A stretch of DNA of 64,000 nucleotides from Caldicellulosiruptor bescii DSM 6725 (GTDB taxonomy: Bacteria; Bacillota; Thermoanaerobacteria; Caldicellulosiruptorales; Caldicellulosiruptoraceae). The DNA lies in the NCBI RefSeq assembly GCF_000022325.1, contig NC_012034.1:1258501-1322500 (forward strand), written 5' to 3'. This document shows, one piece after another, positions 9,473 through 18,555 of this stretch. The notes beneath the pieces were generated by a model. It was not told where the DNA came from and did not search any database. It worked only from the letters and a program-made list of their open reading frames with translations. The position numbers were made by a program, and so were the translations under genes. Each line of letters starts with the position of its first letter. Positions within the stretch are counted from its first letter, which is position 1.

Positions 9473-9501
9473 TTGACATGCAAATTTCATTTTGCTATAC
9501 T
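9473..9501 (+). promoter_or_regulatory. SigA-type promoter of the DUF2294 gene
   Basis: TTGACA at 9473-9478 and TATACT at 9496-9501 are separated by 17 bp. Transcription should start near 9508. This rules out the in-frame ATG that overlaps the -35 box as a start. Confidence 0.8.
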
Positions 9502-9547
9502 AAAAAAAGAAGTTGAACAAAGCAGGGATGGTTTTTGGAAAAGCAAA

Positions 9548-9910
9548 ATGACCAAGGGGCAGATAGAGGCAAAAATCAGCGAGGCGGTAAGCAAGTTCGA
9601 AATAGAATACATGGGCAGAGGACCAAAGCAGATAAAAACTATAATTACAGAGGACATTATTGTGGTGAGACTGATTGGTTTTTTAAGTCCTACAGAAAAA
9701 AAGCTTGCACAAACTAAGGAAGGCATTGAACTTATCAAAAAGGTGAGAGCAACTTTGTTTGAGAATGCAAAAGAGGATTTGGCAAACTTAATAAAACAGG
9801 TAGTTGATGTTGATATTGCTGGCATTTACTCAGATGTGAACACAGTAAATGGTGAAAAAGTAATTGTAATAACTTTAAATGAGAACTTAGAAAAAAAATT
9901 GAGTCAGTAA
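9548..9910 (+). CDS. DUF2294 (MpsC-like) family protein
   Basis: This 120-residue protein resembles DUF2294, a family also described as MpsC-like. Its core runs from MTKGQIEAKISEAV through IEYMGRGPKQIKTII to the FENAKEDLANLI helix. The conserved GRGP motif is present. The biochemical role of the family is not established; a part in a membrane-potential-generating system has been proposed for some members. The ATG at 9548 is chosen because a consensus promoter (9473-9501) lies inside the longer upstream reading. It is expressed alone: a promoter precedes it and a strong terminator follows. Confidence 0.75.
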   Translation: MTKGQIEAKISEAVSKFEIEYMGRGPKQIKTIITEDIIVVRLIGFLSPTEKKLAQTKEGIELIKKVRATLFENAKEDLANLIKQVVDVDIAGIYSDVNTVNGEKVIVITLNENLEKKLSQ

Positions 9911-9958
9911 AATTTGGCAGACCGAGCAAAGGGCCAATAAATTGGCCAGTTGCAAGGT

Positions 9959-10007
9959 AGGCCAATATTTGCAGGGCAAAAAGGCTTTGCAAATATTGGC
10001 CTTTTTT
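9959..10007 (+). terminator. Long-stem terminator with nearby alternative hairpin
   Basis: AGGCCAATATTTGCA pairs perfectly with TGCAAATATTGGCCT (15 bp), followed by TTTTT. A small hairpin just upstream (9933-9946, GGCCAAT with ATTGGCC) shares the GGCCAAT word and could pair with the same arm. Confidence 0.85.
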
Positions 10008-10052
10008 GATGCCCTGCAAAGGTGGTAAATACAAATTAGGGAGGTATTTGTA

Positions 10053-10478
10053 TTGTTTGCTGAAATTTATGAGGCAAACCTCCACAAGACTCAGGACTTA
10101 GCGTCAAAACTGTTTACAAGAAAAACATTTTTTATACTCATAGAGAAATTCTTCAAAGAATACTGTGAGACAAATCCATTTTTAACAGGCTTCTTTTATA
10201 AGTATTTTTGGGACGGAAGTTACATTGACCTGTGGGCCTTGCCACTTGTTTTGTTGGATGTATTTCGCCTCAACACCAAAACCCTTAACTTTTATATAAG
10301 GAAAGATAAAAATTTTCTCAAAGACTTAAAAATTGTGGTGCAATGTTTGGAGTATTATGTTGTGGAATTTTTCAAAGAAAATGGAGAGTATTTCAGGAAA
10401 ACAAAGGAAGCAATTGAAAACTACAGGTATCTTCTAAAACTGTTGATTGAGAAGATTGAGTTTATTGAGAGTAATTGA
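10053..10478 (+). CDS. Hypothetical protein, 141 residues
   Basis: I do not recognise this protein. It is rich in Phe, Tyr, Lys and Glu and looks mostly helical, with no clear signal peptide or transmembrane segment. The segment FFYKYFWDGSYIDLWALPLV is the most hydrophobic part. It starts with TTG at 10053, about 8 nt after GGGAGGTA. It is followed after 31 nt by the DUF4914 gene, so the two are probably cotranscribed and may act together. Confidence 0.5.
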   Translation: MFAEIYEANLHKTQDLASKLFTRKTFFILIEKFFKEYCETNPFLTGFFYKYFWDGSYIDLWALPLVLLDVFRLNTKTLNFYIRKDKNFLKDLKIVVQCLEYYVVEFFKENGEYFRKTKEAIENYRYLLKLLIEKIEFIESN

Positions 10479-10509
10479 AAAATTTTCTTGATAGGGGGTA
10501 TATATTGCG

Positions 10510-12378
10510 ATGATCAAGCTTCTAAACTTAAAGGTAAAAGATGAAGTGTATGAAATTTTAAGCAGCTGCAAGGGAATAATTATGCCAGAAAAGAGACTTG
10601 ATTTTATAGATTTATCCCTTGGTGGAAAAGATAATATGGTGTTTGAGGTAAAGTATGAGGTAGAAGGTAAGGGTGAAGTAGTTGAGGCGATAGTTACAAG
10701 ATGTAAAAATGGTATTGTTGTAAATTATACTGATGTGTACATGAGAAGAAGAGACCCAGATAGTTTAATTATTGGTGATGATGGGGAAACTGACAAACAA
10801 CGATATAAAGACATTTATGGAGACAATTTTGAAAGAGTGAGGAAAGAAACATTTGAATGGCTGAAAAAACAAGAATTAGTAGTATATGGATTTTATGCTG
10901 GAGGAAAGGAACACGGGTATCCTGCTCTTGTAATAGCTCCGCTAAATGCCGCATTTTTTGGATTTGCACTTGCTGATATCCAGGGATTTATTCCAAAAAG
11001 CGAATTTGAAAAGATTGATGTTTTTGAACCAAAAGCAGTGATATATGTAGCTCCACCTTTTAGACATACACATTTTAACGGAAAACAAGTGGTTGTGCAC
11101 AATAGGTTAAATGGCGTCCATGAAATATTTTCATATAACTTGTACCCAGGACCAAGTGCTAAAAAGGGAGTATATGGTGTGCTTTTAAACATCGGTGAAA
11201 TGGAAGGCTGGGTTGCTGCACATGCTTCGACAGTCAGGATTGTTACACCATATGACAATGTGATAACAATAATGCACGAGGGAGCAAGTGGTGGCGGAAA
11301 GAGCGAAATGTGCCAGCAGATGCATAGAGAAAAAGACAATAGAGTCTTGCTTGGAGAAAATATTATAACAAAAGAAAGAATTTACCTTGAAATAAAAGAA
11401 TCTTGCGAGATACATCCAGTTACAGACGATATAGCACTTGTTCATCCCAGCCTTCAAAAGGGTTCAAAAATGGTTGTAAAAGACGCCGAACAAGGTTGGT
11501 TTGTAAGACTTGATAATATTCCACATTACGGTACAGACCCACAGCTTGAGAGGCTTTGCATTCACCCACCCGAGCCGTTAATATTCTTAAATTTAGAGGG
11601 TGTGCCTGGTTCAACCTGTCTTATATGGGAACACACAATGGATGAGCCAGGAAAACCTTGCCCTAATCCAAGGGTTATTTTGCCTCGCAGGTTTATTCCG
11701 AACATTGTGGATGAACCTGTTGAGGTTGACATACGAAGCTTTGGTGTGAGAACACCACCTTGCACTAAACAAAAGCCGACTTACGGTATTATAGGGATGT
11801 TTCACCTTTTACCACCTGCATTGGCATGGCTGTGGAGGCTTGTTAGCCCCCGCGGTCATGCTAATCCAAGTATAACGCAGGCTGAGGCTTTGAGCTCTGA
11901 GGGTGTTGGTTCTTACTGGCCATTTGCAACAGGACTTATGGTAAAACAAGCAAACCTTTTGCTTGAACAGATTTTACAGTTTACAAAAACTCAGTATATT
12001 CTCATTCCAAACCAGCACATAGGTGCATACAAGGTTGGCTTTATGCCACAGTGGATAACAAGAGAATACTTAGCAAAAAGAGGTAATGTTAAATTAAGAC
12101 CTGATCAGCTAAAACCTGCAAAGCTGCCGCTTTTGGGATGGGCACTTGAATACATGAAAGTTGAAGGAACTTATATACCAAAGTTTTTACTCCAGGTTGA
12201 TCTCCAGCAAGAGGTTGGAGAAGAAGCCTATATGGAAGGAGCAAAGATTTTGACAGAATTTTTCAAGAAAGAGATTATAAAATTCAAAACATTGGATTTA
12301 CACCCACTTGGAAGAAGAATTATAGAATGCTGCTTGGATGATGGAAGCATAGATGACTATGTATCTTTGATAAAATAG
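10510..12378 (+). CDS. DUF4914 family P-loop protein
   Basis: This 622-residue protein matches the DUF4914 family as I remember it. A P-loop-like motif GASGGGKSE lies at about residues 258-266. It resembles the kinase loop of PEP carboxykinase and HPr kinase, so a nucleotide-dependent phosphotransfer activity is plausible but unproven. Further conserved-looking blocks are HTHFNGKQVVVHNR, the EDxARLxLH-like region and the Pro-rich PPCTKQKPTYG. No membrane segment is evident. The GATAGGGGG site supports the ATG. The upstream 141-residue gene is probably in the same operon, and a weak hairpin follows. The true reaction is unknown. Confidence 0.75.
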   Translation: MIKLLNLKVKDEVYEILSSCKGIIMPEKRLDFIDLSLGGKDNMVFEVKYEVEGKGEVVEAIVTRCKNGIVVNYTDVYMRRRDPDSLIIGDDGETDKQRYKDIYGDNFERVRKETFEWLKKQELVVYGFYAGGKEHGYPALVIAPLNAAFFGFALADIQGFIPKSEFEKIDVFEPKAVIYVAPPFRHTHFNGKQVVVHNRLNGVHEIFSYNLYPGPSAKKGVYGVLLNIGEMEGWVAAHASTVRIVTPYDNVITIMHEGASGGGKSEMCQQMHREKDNRVLLGENIITKERIYLEIKESCEIHPVTDDIALVHPSLQKGSKMVVKDAEQGWFVRLDNIPHYGTDPQLERLCIHPPEPLIFLNLEGVPGSTCLIWEHTMDEPGKPCPNPRVILPRRFIPNIVDEPVEVDIRSFGVRTPPCTKQKPTYGIIGMFHLLPPALAWLWRLVSPRGHANPSITQAEALSSEGVGSYWPFATGLMVKQANLLLEQILQFTKTQYILIPNQHIGAYKVGFMPQWITREYLAKRGNVKLRPDQLKPAKLPLLGWALEYMKVEGTYIPKFLLQVDLQQEVGEEAYMEGAKILTEFFKKEIIKFKTLDLHPLGRRIIECCLDDGSIDDYVSLIK

Positions 12379-12388
12379 ACAAAAACAA

Positions 12389-12421
12389 TACCTCCCTGCA
12401 AAGAATATTTTGTGGGGAGGT
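12389..12421 (+). terminator. Possible weak terminator before purK
   Basis: ACCTCCC pairs with GGGAGGT around an A/T-rich loop, with a T-rich but interrupted tail. The GGGAGG arm could also serve as a ribosome site, so the role is uncertain. Confidence 0.45.
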
Positions 12422-12472
12422 CATTTATTGTTTTTTGAAGAGTTTGTGGTAAACTATATTTGGAAAGGAGAG

Positions 12473-13639
12473 ATGAAAAGAGAGATGCATCGCAGCACTT
12501 TTGGTTTTCCCATAAAGAAAATTGGAATTATTGGTGGCGGACAGCTGGGAAAGATGCTTGCGCAAAAGGCAAAACAGATGGGCTTTTATGTCATCTCTTT
12601 AGATCCCAGCCCTGAGTGTCCTGCAGCTTCGGTTTCTGATGAGCTGATTGTAAGTGATTTTTACAACCCTGAAAAGTTAAAAGAACTTGTTGAAAAAAGC
12701 GATATCACCACTTATGAGATAGAACATATCAACACATCAGTGTTAAAAGACCTTTACGATAAGGGATATCAAATTTATCCATCGCCTTATTGTTTAGAGG
12801 TTATTCAAGACAAATACAAACAAAAGCAAATGTTCAAAAGTGCAAACCTTCCCGTACCAAGGTTTGAAAAGGTAACTCATTTGGATGTATCTTTTTTTAA
12901 AAAGTTTGGTTTCCCGTGTGTCCAGAAGGCTTCAAAAGGCGGCTATGATGGAAGAGGAGTTGTTGTAATAAAGGACAAAGAGGATTTAAATAAAGTACTT
13001 GAGACAGAATCTTTTGTAGAAGAGTTAGTTGACATAAAAAAGGAATTGGCAGTGATGGTTGCCAGGAACAAAAAAGGAGATGTTAAAAGCTATCCTGTTG
13101 TTGAGATGGTTTTTGAGCAGTCAGCTAACATTCTTGATTTTTTAGTTGCGCCTGCAAGGATTGACGAAAAGATAGCACAAAGAGCAAGAGAAGTAGCAAT
13201 CAAGGTGGTTGAAGTGCTGGACGGTGTTGGTGTGTTTGGAGTTGAGCTGTTTTTAACAAAGGATGACGAAATTTTAATAAATGAAGTTGCTCCAAGACCA
13301 CATAACTCTGGACATTATACAATAGAAGCATGCGTGACAAGTCAGTTTGAACAGCACTTGAGAGCAATCTGCGACTTGCCGCTCGGGTCTACAAAGCAAC
13401 TTTCACCGGCTGTCATGATAAACCTCTTGGGCGAAAAAGATTATAAGGGAAGACCAAAGATAGAGGGCTTGGCAGAAAGTTTGTCTATAGAAGGAGTTTC
13501 GTTTCATTTCTATGGTAAGAAGATGACAGCACCTTTTAGAAAAATGGGGCATGTGACAATACTTGATGACGACTTGGAAGTAGCAATTGAAAAAGCAAAG
13601 AGAGTAAAAGAAGTGCTCAAAATTAAAGCGGAGGTGTAA
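12473..13639 (+). CDS. purK: N5-carboxyaminoimidazole ribonucleotide synthase
   Basis: PurK uses ATP and bicarbonate to convert AIR to N5-CAIR in purine synthesis. The N-terminal domain begins [15 protein letters not shown]. The ATP-grasp core includes [15 protein letters not shown], and the ligand loop is [19 protein letters not shown]. An ATG at 12485 is an equal alternative start, since the AAAGGAG site is unusually close to 12473. purE follows after 5 nt, so the two-step PurK-PurE route is encoded as a unit. The rest of the pur operon is not in the window. Confidence 0.95.
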   Translation: MKREMHRSTFGFPIKKIGIIGGGQLGKMLAQKAKQMGFYVISLDPSPECPAASVSDELIVSDFYNPEKLKELVEKSDITTYEIEHINTSVLKDLYDKGYQIYPSPYCLEVIQDKYKQKQMFKSANLPVPRFEKVTHLDVSFFKKFGFPCVQKASKGGYDGRGVVVIKDKEDLNKVLETESFVEELVDIKKELAVMVARNKKGDVKSYPVVEMVFEQSANILDFLVAPARIDEKIAQRAREVAIKVVEVLDGVGVFGVELFLTKDDEILINEVAPRPHNSGHYTIEACVTSQFEQHLRAICDLPLGSTKQLSPAVMINLLGEKDYKGRPKIEGLAESLSIEGVSFHFYGKKMTAPFRKMGHVTILDDDLEVAIEKAKRVKEVLKIKAEV

Positions 13640-13644
13640 TTTTA

Positions 13645-14172
13645 ATGAAAAAACCACTTGTTGGTATCATTATGGGGAGCGATTCTGACCTTCCTGTTAT
13701 GAAAGAGGCTGCAAAGGTTTTAGAAGATTTTGAGATAGAGTATGAGATAACAATTGTTTCTGCTCACAGGACTCCTGAGAGGATGTTCAAATATGCAAAA
13801 GAGGCAGAAGTACGGGGTATAGAAGTTATTATTGCTGGGGCTGGCGGCGCTGCACACCTTCCTGGCATGGTTGCTTCAATTTCATCTTTGCCGGTTATTG
13901 GCGTTCCAGTAAAAACTTCTTCTTTAAATGGTCTGGATTCTCTTATGTCAATTGTGCAGATGCCAGCAGGAGTGCCTGTTGCCACTGTTGCAATTAATAA
14001 TGCTAAAAATGCCGGAATTTTAGCAGCTCAAATCCTGAGTATAAAGTATCCCCATGTCAGACAAAAGGTAATTGAATATAAAGAAAAAATGAGATCAGAA
14101 GTAGAAGAAAAAGCTAAAAACTTAGAAGGCGTTGGGTATGAAGAATATCTTAAGAGGAGGCAGGAGGGATGA
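13645..14172 (+). CDS. purE: N5-CAIR mutase
   Basis: PurE (class I) moves the carboxyl group of N5-CAIR to C4, giving CAIR. The active-site loop GSDSDLPVM is at the N-terminus, SAHRTPERM follows, and the [14 protein letters not shown] motif is intact. The length of 175 residues is slightly above the usual 160-170. GCGGAGGTG precedes the ATG. Its stop codon overlaps the start of the MFS gene by an ATGA, so translation of the two is probably coupled although their functions look unrelated. Confidence 0.97.
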   Translation: MKKPLVGIIMGSDSDLPVMKEAAKVLEDFEIEYEITIVSAHRTPERMFKYAKEAEVRGIEVIIAGAGGAAHLPGMVASISSLPVIGVPVKTSSLNGLDSLMSIVQMPAGVPVATVAINNAKNAGILAAQILSIKYPHVRQKVIEYKEKMRSEVEEKAKNLEGVGYEEYLKRRQEG

Positions 14173-15395
14173 TAAAAAATCATCCTGAAAATTTTGTAGC
14201 CAACAAAAGACGTTATATTTATATATTGTTAGGACTCATTATTAATTTATGCCTTGGTTCTGTATACTCATGGAGTGTGTTTAGAAAACCGCTGGAGCAA
14301 TTATTTAAACTAAGTGCAACTGAAAGTAGTTTGCCATACATGTTTTTTCTTGTATTCTATGCTATTTTGATGCCGCTTGCAGGAAGGGTTTTAGATAAGT
14401 TTGGACCACGGATGGTATCAATAGTTGGAGGAATTTTAGTTGGTATTGGTTGGATTTTGGCAGGTTTTTCTAATGGTTTGATAAATCTGATTCTGGGATA
14501 TGGAATTATTGCTGGAACTGGCGTGGGAATTGCGTATGGGGTACCAATTGCAGTTTCTGCAAAATGGTTTGAAGACAAAAGAGGATTTGCGGTTGGACTA
14601 ACTGTCTTAGGATTTGGCATGTCACCTCTTATTACAGCACCTATTGCAAGAAAACTTATACAGATGTATGGTCCTCTTTTGACATTTAAAATATTAGGAG
14701 TAGTTTTTCTGATTATTATTATTTTATTATCAATCCCATTAAAGTTTCCATTTAGAGAAGTGAAAACTGATGAAGAATTTAAGACCAAAAAAGATAAACT
14801 TTCTTATTCTCCTTCTGAGATGGTAAAAACAAAAACTTTCTGGGCTCTTTGGTTTTGCTTTGTTATAGGAACACTGAGTGGACTGATGGCAATTGGAATA
14901 TCAAGCCCTGTTGGGCAGGAGATAATAAAGTTATCAGCTGAAACTTCTGCTTTGTCAGTTTCTATATTTGCTATATTTAACGGGATTGGTCGGCCATTTT
15001 TTGGATGGCTTGTTGATAAAATTACACCGAGGTTTGCGGCAATATTTAATTTTTCTTTAATGTTTTTGGCATCGATGGGTATGCTTTTTGCAAAAGAAAA
15101 AATGACTCTTTTATTTATGATAACTTTTAGTTTGTTGTGGTTGAGCTTAGGTGGCTGGCTCTCAATCGCACCAACTGCAACTGCACAGTTTTTTGGAACA
15201 ATTCACTATAGTAAAAATTATGGTATTCTATTTACAGGATACGGGGTAGGGGCTCTTTTAGGAAACTTAATGTCTGGAAAAATAAGAGATATTTTTGGGA
15301 GTTATATATTTAACTTCTATATAACAGCCATATTATCAATTATTGGAATCATAATTATTCTTTTTTACTTAAAACCAACCAGAAAATATGAATAA
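14169..15395 (+). CDS. MFS transporter, OFA (oxalate/formate antiporter) type
   Basis: This 408-residue protein has about 12 transmembrane helices. Its N-terminus, [18 protein letters not shown], matches the OFA family signature, and [10 protein letters not shown] is the loop 2-3 MFS motif. OFA proteins move small organic anions such as oxalate/formate, but most clostridial members are uncharacterised. The gene overlaps purE by four bases and has its own GGAGG. The substrate cannot be read from the sequence, and a link to purine synthesis (formate) is only speculation. Confidence 0.85.
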   Translation: MIKNHPENFVANKRRYIYILLGLIINLCLGSVYSWSVFRKPLEQLFKLSATESSLPYMFFLVFYAILMPLAGRVLDKFGPRMVSIVGGILVGIGWILAGFSNGLINLILGYGIIAGTGVGIAYGVPIAVSAKWFEDKRGFAVGLTVLGFGMSPLITAPIARKLIQMYGPLLTFKILGVVFLIIIILLSIPLKFPFREVKTDEEFKTKKDKLSYSPSEMVKTKTFWALWFCFVIGTLSGLMAIGISSPVGQEIIKLSAETSALSVSIFAIFNGIGRPFFGWLVDKITPRFAAIFNFSLMFLASMGMLFAKEKMTLLFMITFSLLWLSLGGWLSIAPTATAQFFGTIHYSKNYGILFTGYGVGALLGNLMSGKIRDIFGSYIFNFYITAILSIIGIIIILFYLKPTRKYE

Positions 15396-15458
15396 AAAAT
15401 CCATCCTCATTGAGGTAAAATTTCAATCACAAGAAGAAAAACACCGCAATGAGGATGG
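15395..15458 (-). terminator. Inverted repeat, probable minus-strand terminator
   Basis: CCATCCTCATTG (15401-15412) pairs with CAATGAGGATGG (15447-15458) across a 34-nt loop. Read on the minus strand it is followed by a run of T, so it best fits the end of the minus-strand gene pair. Confidence 0.55.
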
Positions 15459-15479
15459 TAAATAACAAAATTGAAAAAG

Positions 15480-16433
15480 TTAGGCATTTTTTATTCTTGA
15501 AACAAGTTTAATACCTGCAACAGTCATAGCAGTTGCCAGCAACAAAATTATTGCTATAAGCATATTTTTTATTTTATTTCTGCGCTCATACACGCTTTCA
15601 TAAAGAGGTTTAAATGGTAAACCACCCAAAGGCATCTCTGACACATATTTATATGTCTCGAAGTAATTTAACATTTCTTTTGGTCTATTGTTTAAATTAT
15701 TTTTTATTTCTTCAAAACTCCATATCATATTTTTATATTTTGCTGGATTTATAGTTCCTTCACCGTCAGTGCACCACCAATTTCCATCTTCTGAAACAAT
15801 ATATTTTGCTAATCCATCAAATGATAAGATTTTGACGTTGGTATTTTCTTTTTTGTATTTTAGAAAATCTTTCATGGTTTCTATTGCATTAAATAAATGG
15901 TAATTACCTATCGACCATTCTGACGAGTCATAACTGCCTATATCATCATACCAATTAATTTGAATATATCCAACAGGTTTATCTTCATAGTAAACGATTC
16001 TTAACCATTTTTTGTCAACAAATTGGTTATTAATAAGATCCTGAAACGTATCAATCCTAAAATTTTTCATTTTATCTTTAGCATTTTCTTCAAAATAGAT
16101 AGATGTGCCACGTTCGGTTAATATCTTTTTGTAAGGAAAAACAAACGGACGATATAACTCATACTCTTCACTTAACTTGAACCTGGTTCGTTCATAAGGT
16201 GCTTTTTTACCGGTTAATTTTTCTAATTCTTTTTTAAAAGAATTTGAATCTTTGCTGTTTACTATATCACATATAATATTTAATGTATATTCAGCTGATA
16301 CTTGCCTTTGTGACTTCATTATTTCTTCATCATGGTTTATAGTTGAACTTGAAAGCATATAAGCAAATGCTGGTGTATATAATAAACACATATTCAACAA
16401 TACTACCAATACTAAAATGATATACTTTTTCAT
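15480..16433 (-). CDS. Secreted, C-terminally membrane-anchored hypothetical protein
   Basis: I do not recognise the family. The 317 residues begin with a clear signal peptide (MKKYIILVLVVLLNMCLLY, cleavage near AFA-YM) and end with one transmembrane helix (MLIAIILLLATAMTVAG) followed by a positive tail. The middle of about 250 residues should lie outside the cell. It is hydrophilic and rich in Tyr and Trp (DGNWWCTDGEG). AGAGAGGTG supports the ATG. The gene lies 16 nt after a secreted cysteine protease gene and is probably cotranscribed. It could be a membrane-held partner, inhibitor or substrate; nothing in the sequence decides this. Confidence 0.55.
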   Translation of the reverse strand: MKKYIILVLVVLLNMCLLYTPAFAYMLSSSTINHDEEIMKSQRQVSAEYTLNIICDIVNSKDSNSFKKELEKLTGKKAPYERTRFKLSEEYELYRPFVFPYKKILTERGTSIYFEENAKDKMKNFRIDTFQDLINNQFVDKKWLRIVYYEDKPVGYIQINWYDDIGSYDSSEWSIGNYHLFNAIETMKDFLKYKKENTNVKILSFDGLAKYIVSEDGNWWCTDGEGTINPAKYKNMIWSFEEIKNNLNNRPKEMLNYFETYKYVSEMPLGGLPFKPLYESVYERRNKIKNMLIAIILLLATAMTVAGIKLVSRIKNA

Positions 16434-16449
16434 TTTTTACACCTCTCTC

Positions 16450-17069
16450 TCATGGTCTATAAACTCTTATTGCATCTAACAAATCCCAATCGTAATTATT
16501 GTCTATTAAATCATTGTATTTTTTTGAGACAACATATCCTACCCATGGATCCATAACGAACAATTCATTTATCAAAAAACCTCGAGAATCAAAATATTGA
16601 TATGCACCACAAATTACGGCAAAATGTCCGGTTCCTACAAAAAAGTGTCCACCTATTGGACTTTTCAGATTGATTATCTGCTCACAAATTTGACCGTAAG
16701 ATATTGTATAACCGCTTATAGGATACATACGTGATGAACCAACACCGAAATATCTTAATGCTCTTTGTACATCATAGAGCGAAGCAGGTTGATTTACATA
16801 ACTTCCGTAAATATATTTTACTATATCCCACTGTGTTGCTTCTTGTCCAAAACCTAAATAGTTTCTACAATAGTATAATATCGATTCACAACCTGCTGCC
16901 CAGCACCAGTTTGAGTATGCTTGTTTTACATTTTTAACAGGAAGGCACACATTTGTAACTATATTTTCTGCAAATACATTATAGTAATTAATTACTATAA
17001 AAAAACTAATACAACAATCAAAAATTTTTTGTCTTTTTCACTTTTCATAAATTTAAATTTTTTCAGCAC
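16450..17069 (-). CDS. Secreted papain-like cysteine protease, frameshifted in signal peptide
   Basis: The mature domain (from about 16950) starts CLPVKNVKQAYSNWCWAAGC. NWCWAA is the nucleophile motif of papain-like/C39-like families, and GHFAVICGAY with DPWVG fits the His and Asn/Asp part. The continuous frame has only a GTG at 16950 and no signal peptide. A GTG at 17069, well placed after AAAGGTGAG, opens a frame beginning MLKKFKFMKSEKDKKFLIVVL, which stops soon after a run of seven T (plus 16999-17005). Adding one T joins it to FIVINYYNVFAEN and the mature domain, giving a proper signal peptide with a VFA cleavage site. The gene is therefore either recently broken, expressed by slippage, or affected by a sequencing error. 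Confidence 0.65.
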
Positions 17070-17349
17070 TTCATCTCACCTTTCTTTTTTTATCCGATTA
17101 TCTTTATAATTAAAACATATCTGAAACTTTTCCTAGTCTCAATTAATAATATTGTTTTTTTTGCAGTATTTTGCATTCAAATTTAAATTATTTTGATATA
17201 ACATTTGTCAAAAAAATACACGCTCAAAATTTGTGTTTATCTTTTAATAGAATTTTACTGAGTTTACATTGTATACTCTTTGAATTTATTGTAATTAAGT
17301 GGTTATGAATATTCTGTTCACCATTTGAAAAAAACATTTAAAAAAACTA

Positions 17350-17378
17350 TTGACATAAAAATTACCATGTATTATAAT
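17350..17378 (+). promoter_or_regulatory. SigA-type promoter of the sulfur operon
   Basis: TTGACA at 17350-17355 and TATAAT at 17373-17378 are both full consensus boxes with 17-bp spacing. The leader is about 140 nt before the first gene. Confidence 0.85.
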
Positions 17379-17428
17379 TTTAATAACCAAGTATACAGAT
17401 AGAAATTTATAAGTTTAAAGTTGAAAAT

Positions 17429-17463
17429 TTACCTCTGCTCTTTAGCTTTTTGAGCAGAGGTAA
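17429..17463 (+). promoter_or_regulatory. Leader hairpin of the sulfur operon
   Basis: TTACCTCTGCTC pairs perfectly with GAGCAGAGGTAA (12 bp, 11-nt loop). It is followed by A residues and not T, so it is not a standard rightward terminator. It may protect the mRNA or form part of a control leader. Confidence 0.5.
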
Positions 17464-17491
17464 AAAAATAACCCGAATTCGAAGTATTTCG

Positions 17492-17508
17492 ATATTAATA
17501 ATTAATAT
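17492..17508. promoter_or_regulatory. A/T-rich palindrome before ssuA-like gene
   Basis: ATATTAATAATTAATAT is symmetric around one central base (8+1+8), just before the GGGAGGT ribosome site. It could be an operator or a translation-blocking fold. In such A/T-rich DNA a chance origin is possible. Confidence 0.35.
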
Positions 17509-17523
17509 TAGGGAGGTACATAA

Positions 17524-18552
17524 ATGGAAATAAAAAGATATTATAAAGTAATTACCTTCGTTATATTGCCAATTGCTTTTCTATTTCTCCTTTCAGGATG
17601 CTATGCAAGAAAAAAAGACAAAAATCTAAAGGTAAGAATTGCATTTTTCCCGAACATAACTCATGCCCAAGCATTGGTAGGGAAAGAACTTGGTATTTTC
17701 CAAAAGAGAATAGGCAAGGATGTAAAAGTTGAATATAAGGTTTTCAATGCAGGTCCGGCTGAGATAGAAGCGTTTTTAGCAGATGAGGTTGACATAGGCT
17801 ATATTGGACCTATACCAGCGATAAATGGATTTGCAAAGACAAATGGAGAAATAAAGATTATTGCAGGAGCTACAAACGGAGGAATGATGCTGGTTTCAAG
17901 GCAGGATTTGAATATAAAGAATTTAGATGACTTAAAAGGCAAGAAAATTGCAGTTCCTCAATATGGGAATACCCAAGATATTGTATTAAGGTTTTTGCTA
18001 AGCAAAGCTGGGCTAAAAGATACTACCAAAGGTGGAGATGTTGAGATTATTCAAGCTGAAAATCCAGACATTAAAACTTTGCTTGATAGAAACCAGATAG
18101 ATGCTGCGTTGGTTCCTGAGCCTTGGGGAACAAGGTTGAAAAAAGAAGTAAATAGCAATGTTGTGCTTGACAGTAGCCAAATAAGGCAATACATAGATAT
18201 TCCTACAACAGTAATTATTACTACCACAAAGTTTTTAAAAGAGTATTCTGATATTGTAGAAAAATTTCTCATAGCGCATCTTGAGGTAACAGACTTTATT
18301 GAAAAAAATCCTGAAAAATCATATGAAATAATAAATAACCAAATTTCTGAGATAACTTCTAAGCCGCTGCCGGCAGACATCCTAAAAGACTCCTTCAAAA
18401 ATATCAAACTTTCAAGCGAAATACAAAGGAAATCCTTAGAAAAAGCAATTGAGTCATATTTTGAGTTGGGATACTTAAGAGAAAAGCCAAATATTGAAAA
18501 ATTAGTTAACACAGAAATTTTAGATAGAATCAAAAACAAAGAGGTGTACTAA
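17524..18552 (+). CDS. ABC transporter substrate-binding lipoprotein (SsuA/NrtA/TauA type)
   Basis: The 342-residue protein has a lipoprotein signal (LFLLSGCYA, lipobox Cys near residue 27). Its periplasmic-binding fold matches the SsuA/TauA/NrtA group, with IAFFPNITHAQALVGKELG, FNAGPAEIEAFLADEVDIGY and the DALLVPEPWG-like motif (AALVPEPWGTRL). This group binds sulfonates, taurine, nitrate or similar anions. As the first gene of an operon for sulfate activation and reduction, its ligand may be a sulfonate or sulfate itself. No CysP/Sbp-type sulfate binder or SulP permease is present nearby. Start is the ATG after GGGAGGTAC. Confidence 0.85.
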   Translation: MEIKRYYKVITFVILPIAFLFLLSGCYARKKDKNLKVRIAFFPNITHAQALVGKELGIFQKRIGKDVKVEYKVFNAGPAEIEAFLADEVDIGYIGPIPAINGFAKTNGEIKIIAGATNGGMMLVSRQDLNIKNLDDLKGKKIAVPQYGNTQDIVLRFLLSKAGLKDTTKGGDVEIIQAENPDIKTLLDRNQIDAALVPEPWGTRLKKEVNSNVVLDSSQIRQYIDIPTTVIITTTKFLKEYSDIVEKFLIAHLEVTDFIEKNPEKSYEIINNQISEITSKPLPADILKDSFKNIKLSSEIQRKSLEKAIESYFELGYLREKPNIEKLVNTEILDRIKNKEVY

Positions 18553-18555
18553 AAA

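Larger units (their letters stand above)
16951..17523. other. Intergenic region between protease gene and sulfur operon
   Basis: The left 120 bases hold the frameshifted signal-peptide segment of the protease gene. The rest is very A/T-rich. It holds the sulfur-operon promoter, a 12-bp hairpin and a short palindrome, each listed separately. I see no further gene. Confidence 0.6.

Noticed and set aside
9535-9717. Open frame of 60 codons overlapping the DUF2294 gene
   Set aside because: It is out of frame with a recognised protein, is highly charged and random-looking, and has no separate support.
17379-17523. Possible SAM (S-box) or T-box riboswitch before the sulfur operon
   Set aside because: The leader lacks the conserved S-box core and the T-box sequence and shows no terminator with a T-run.
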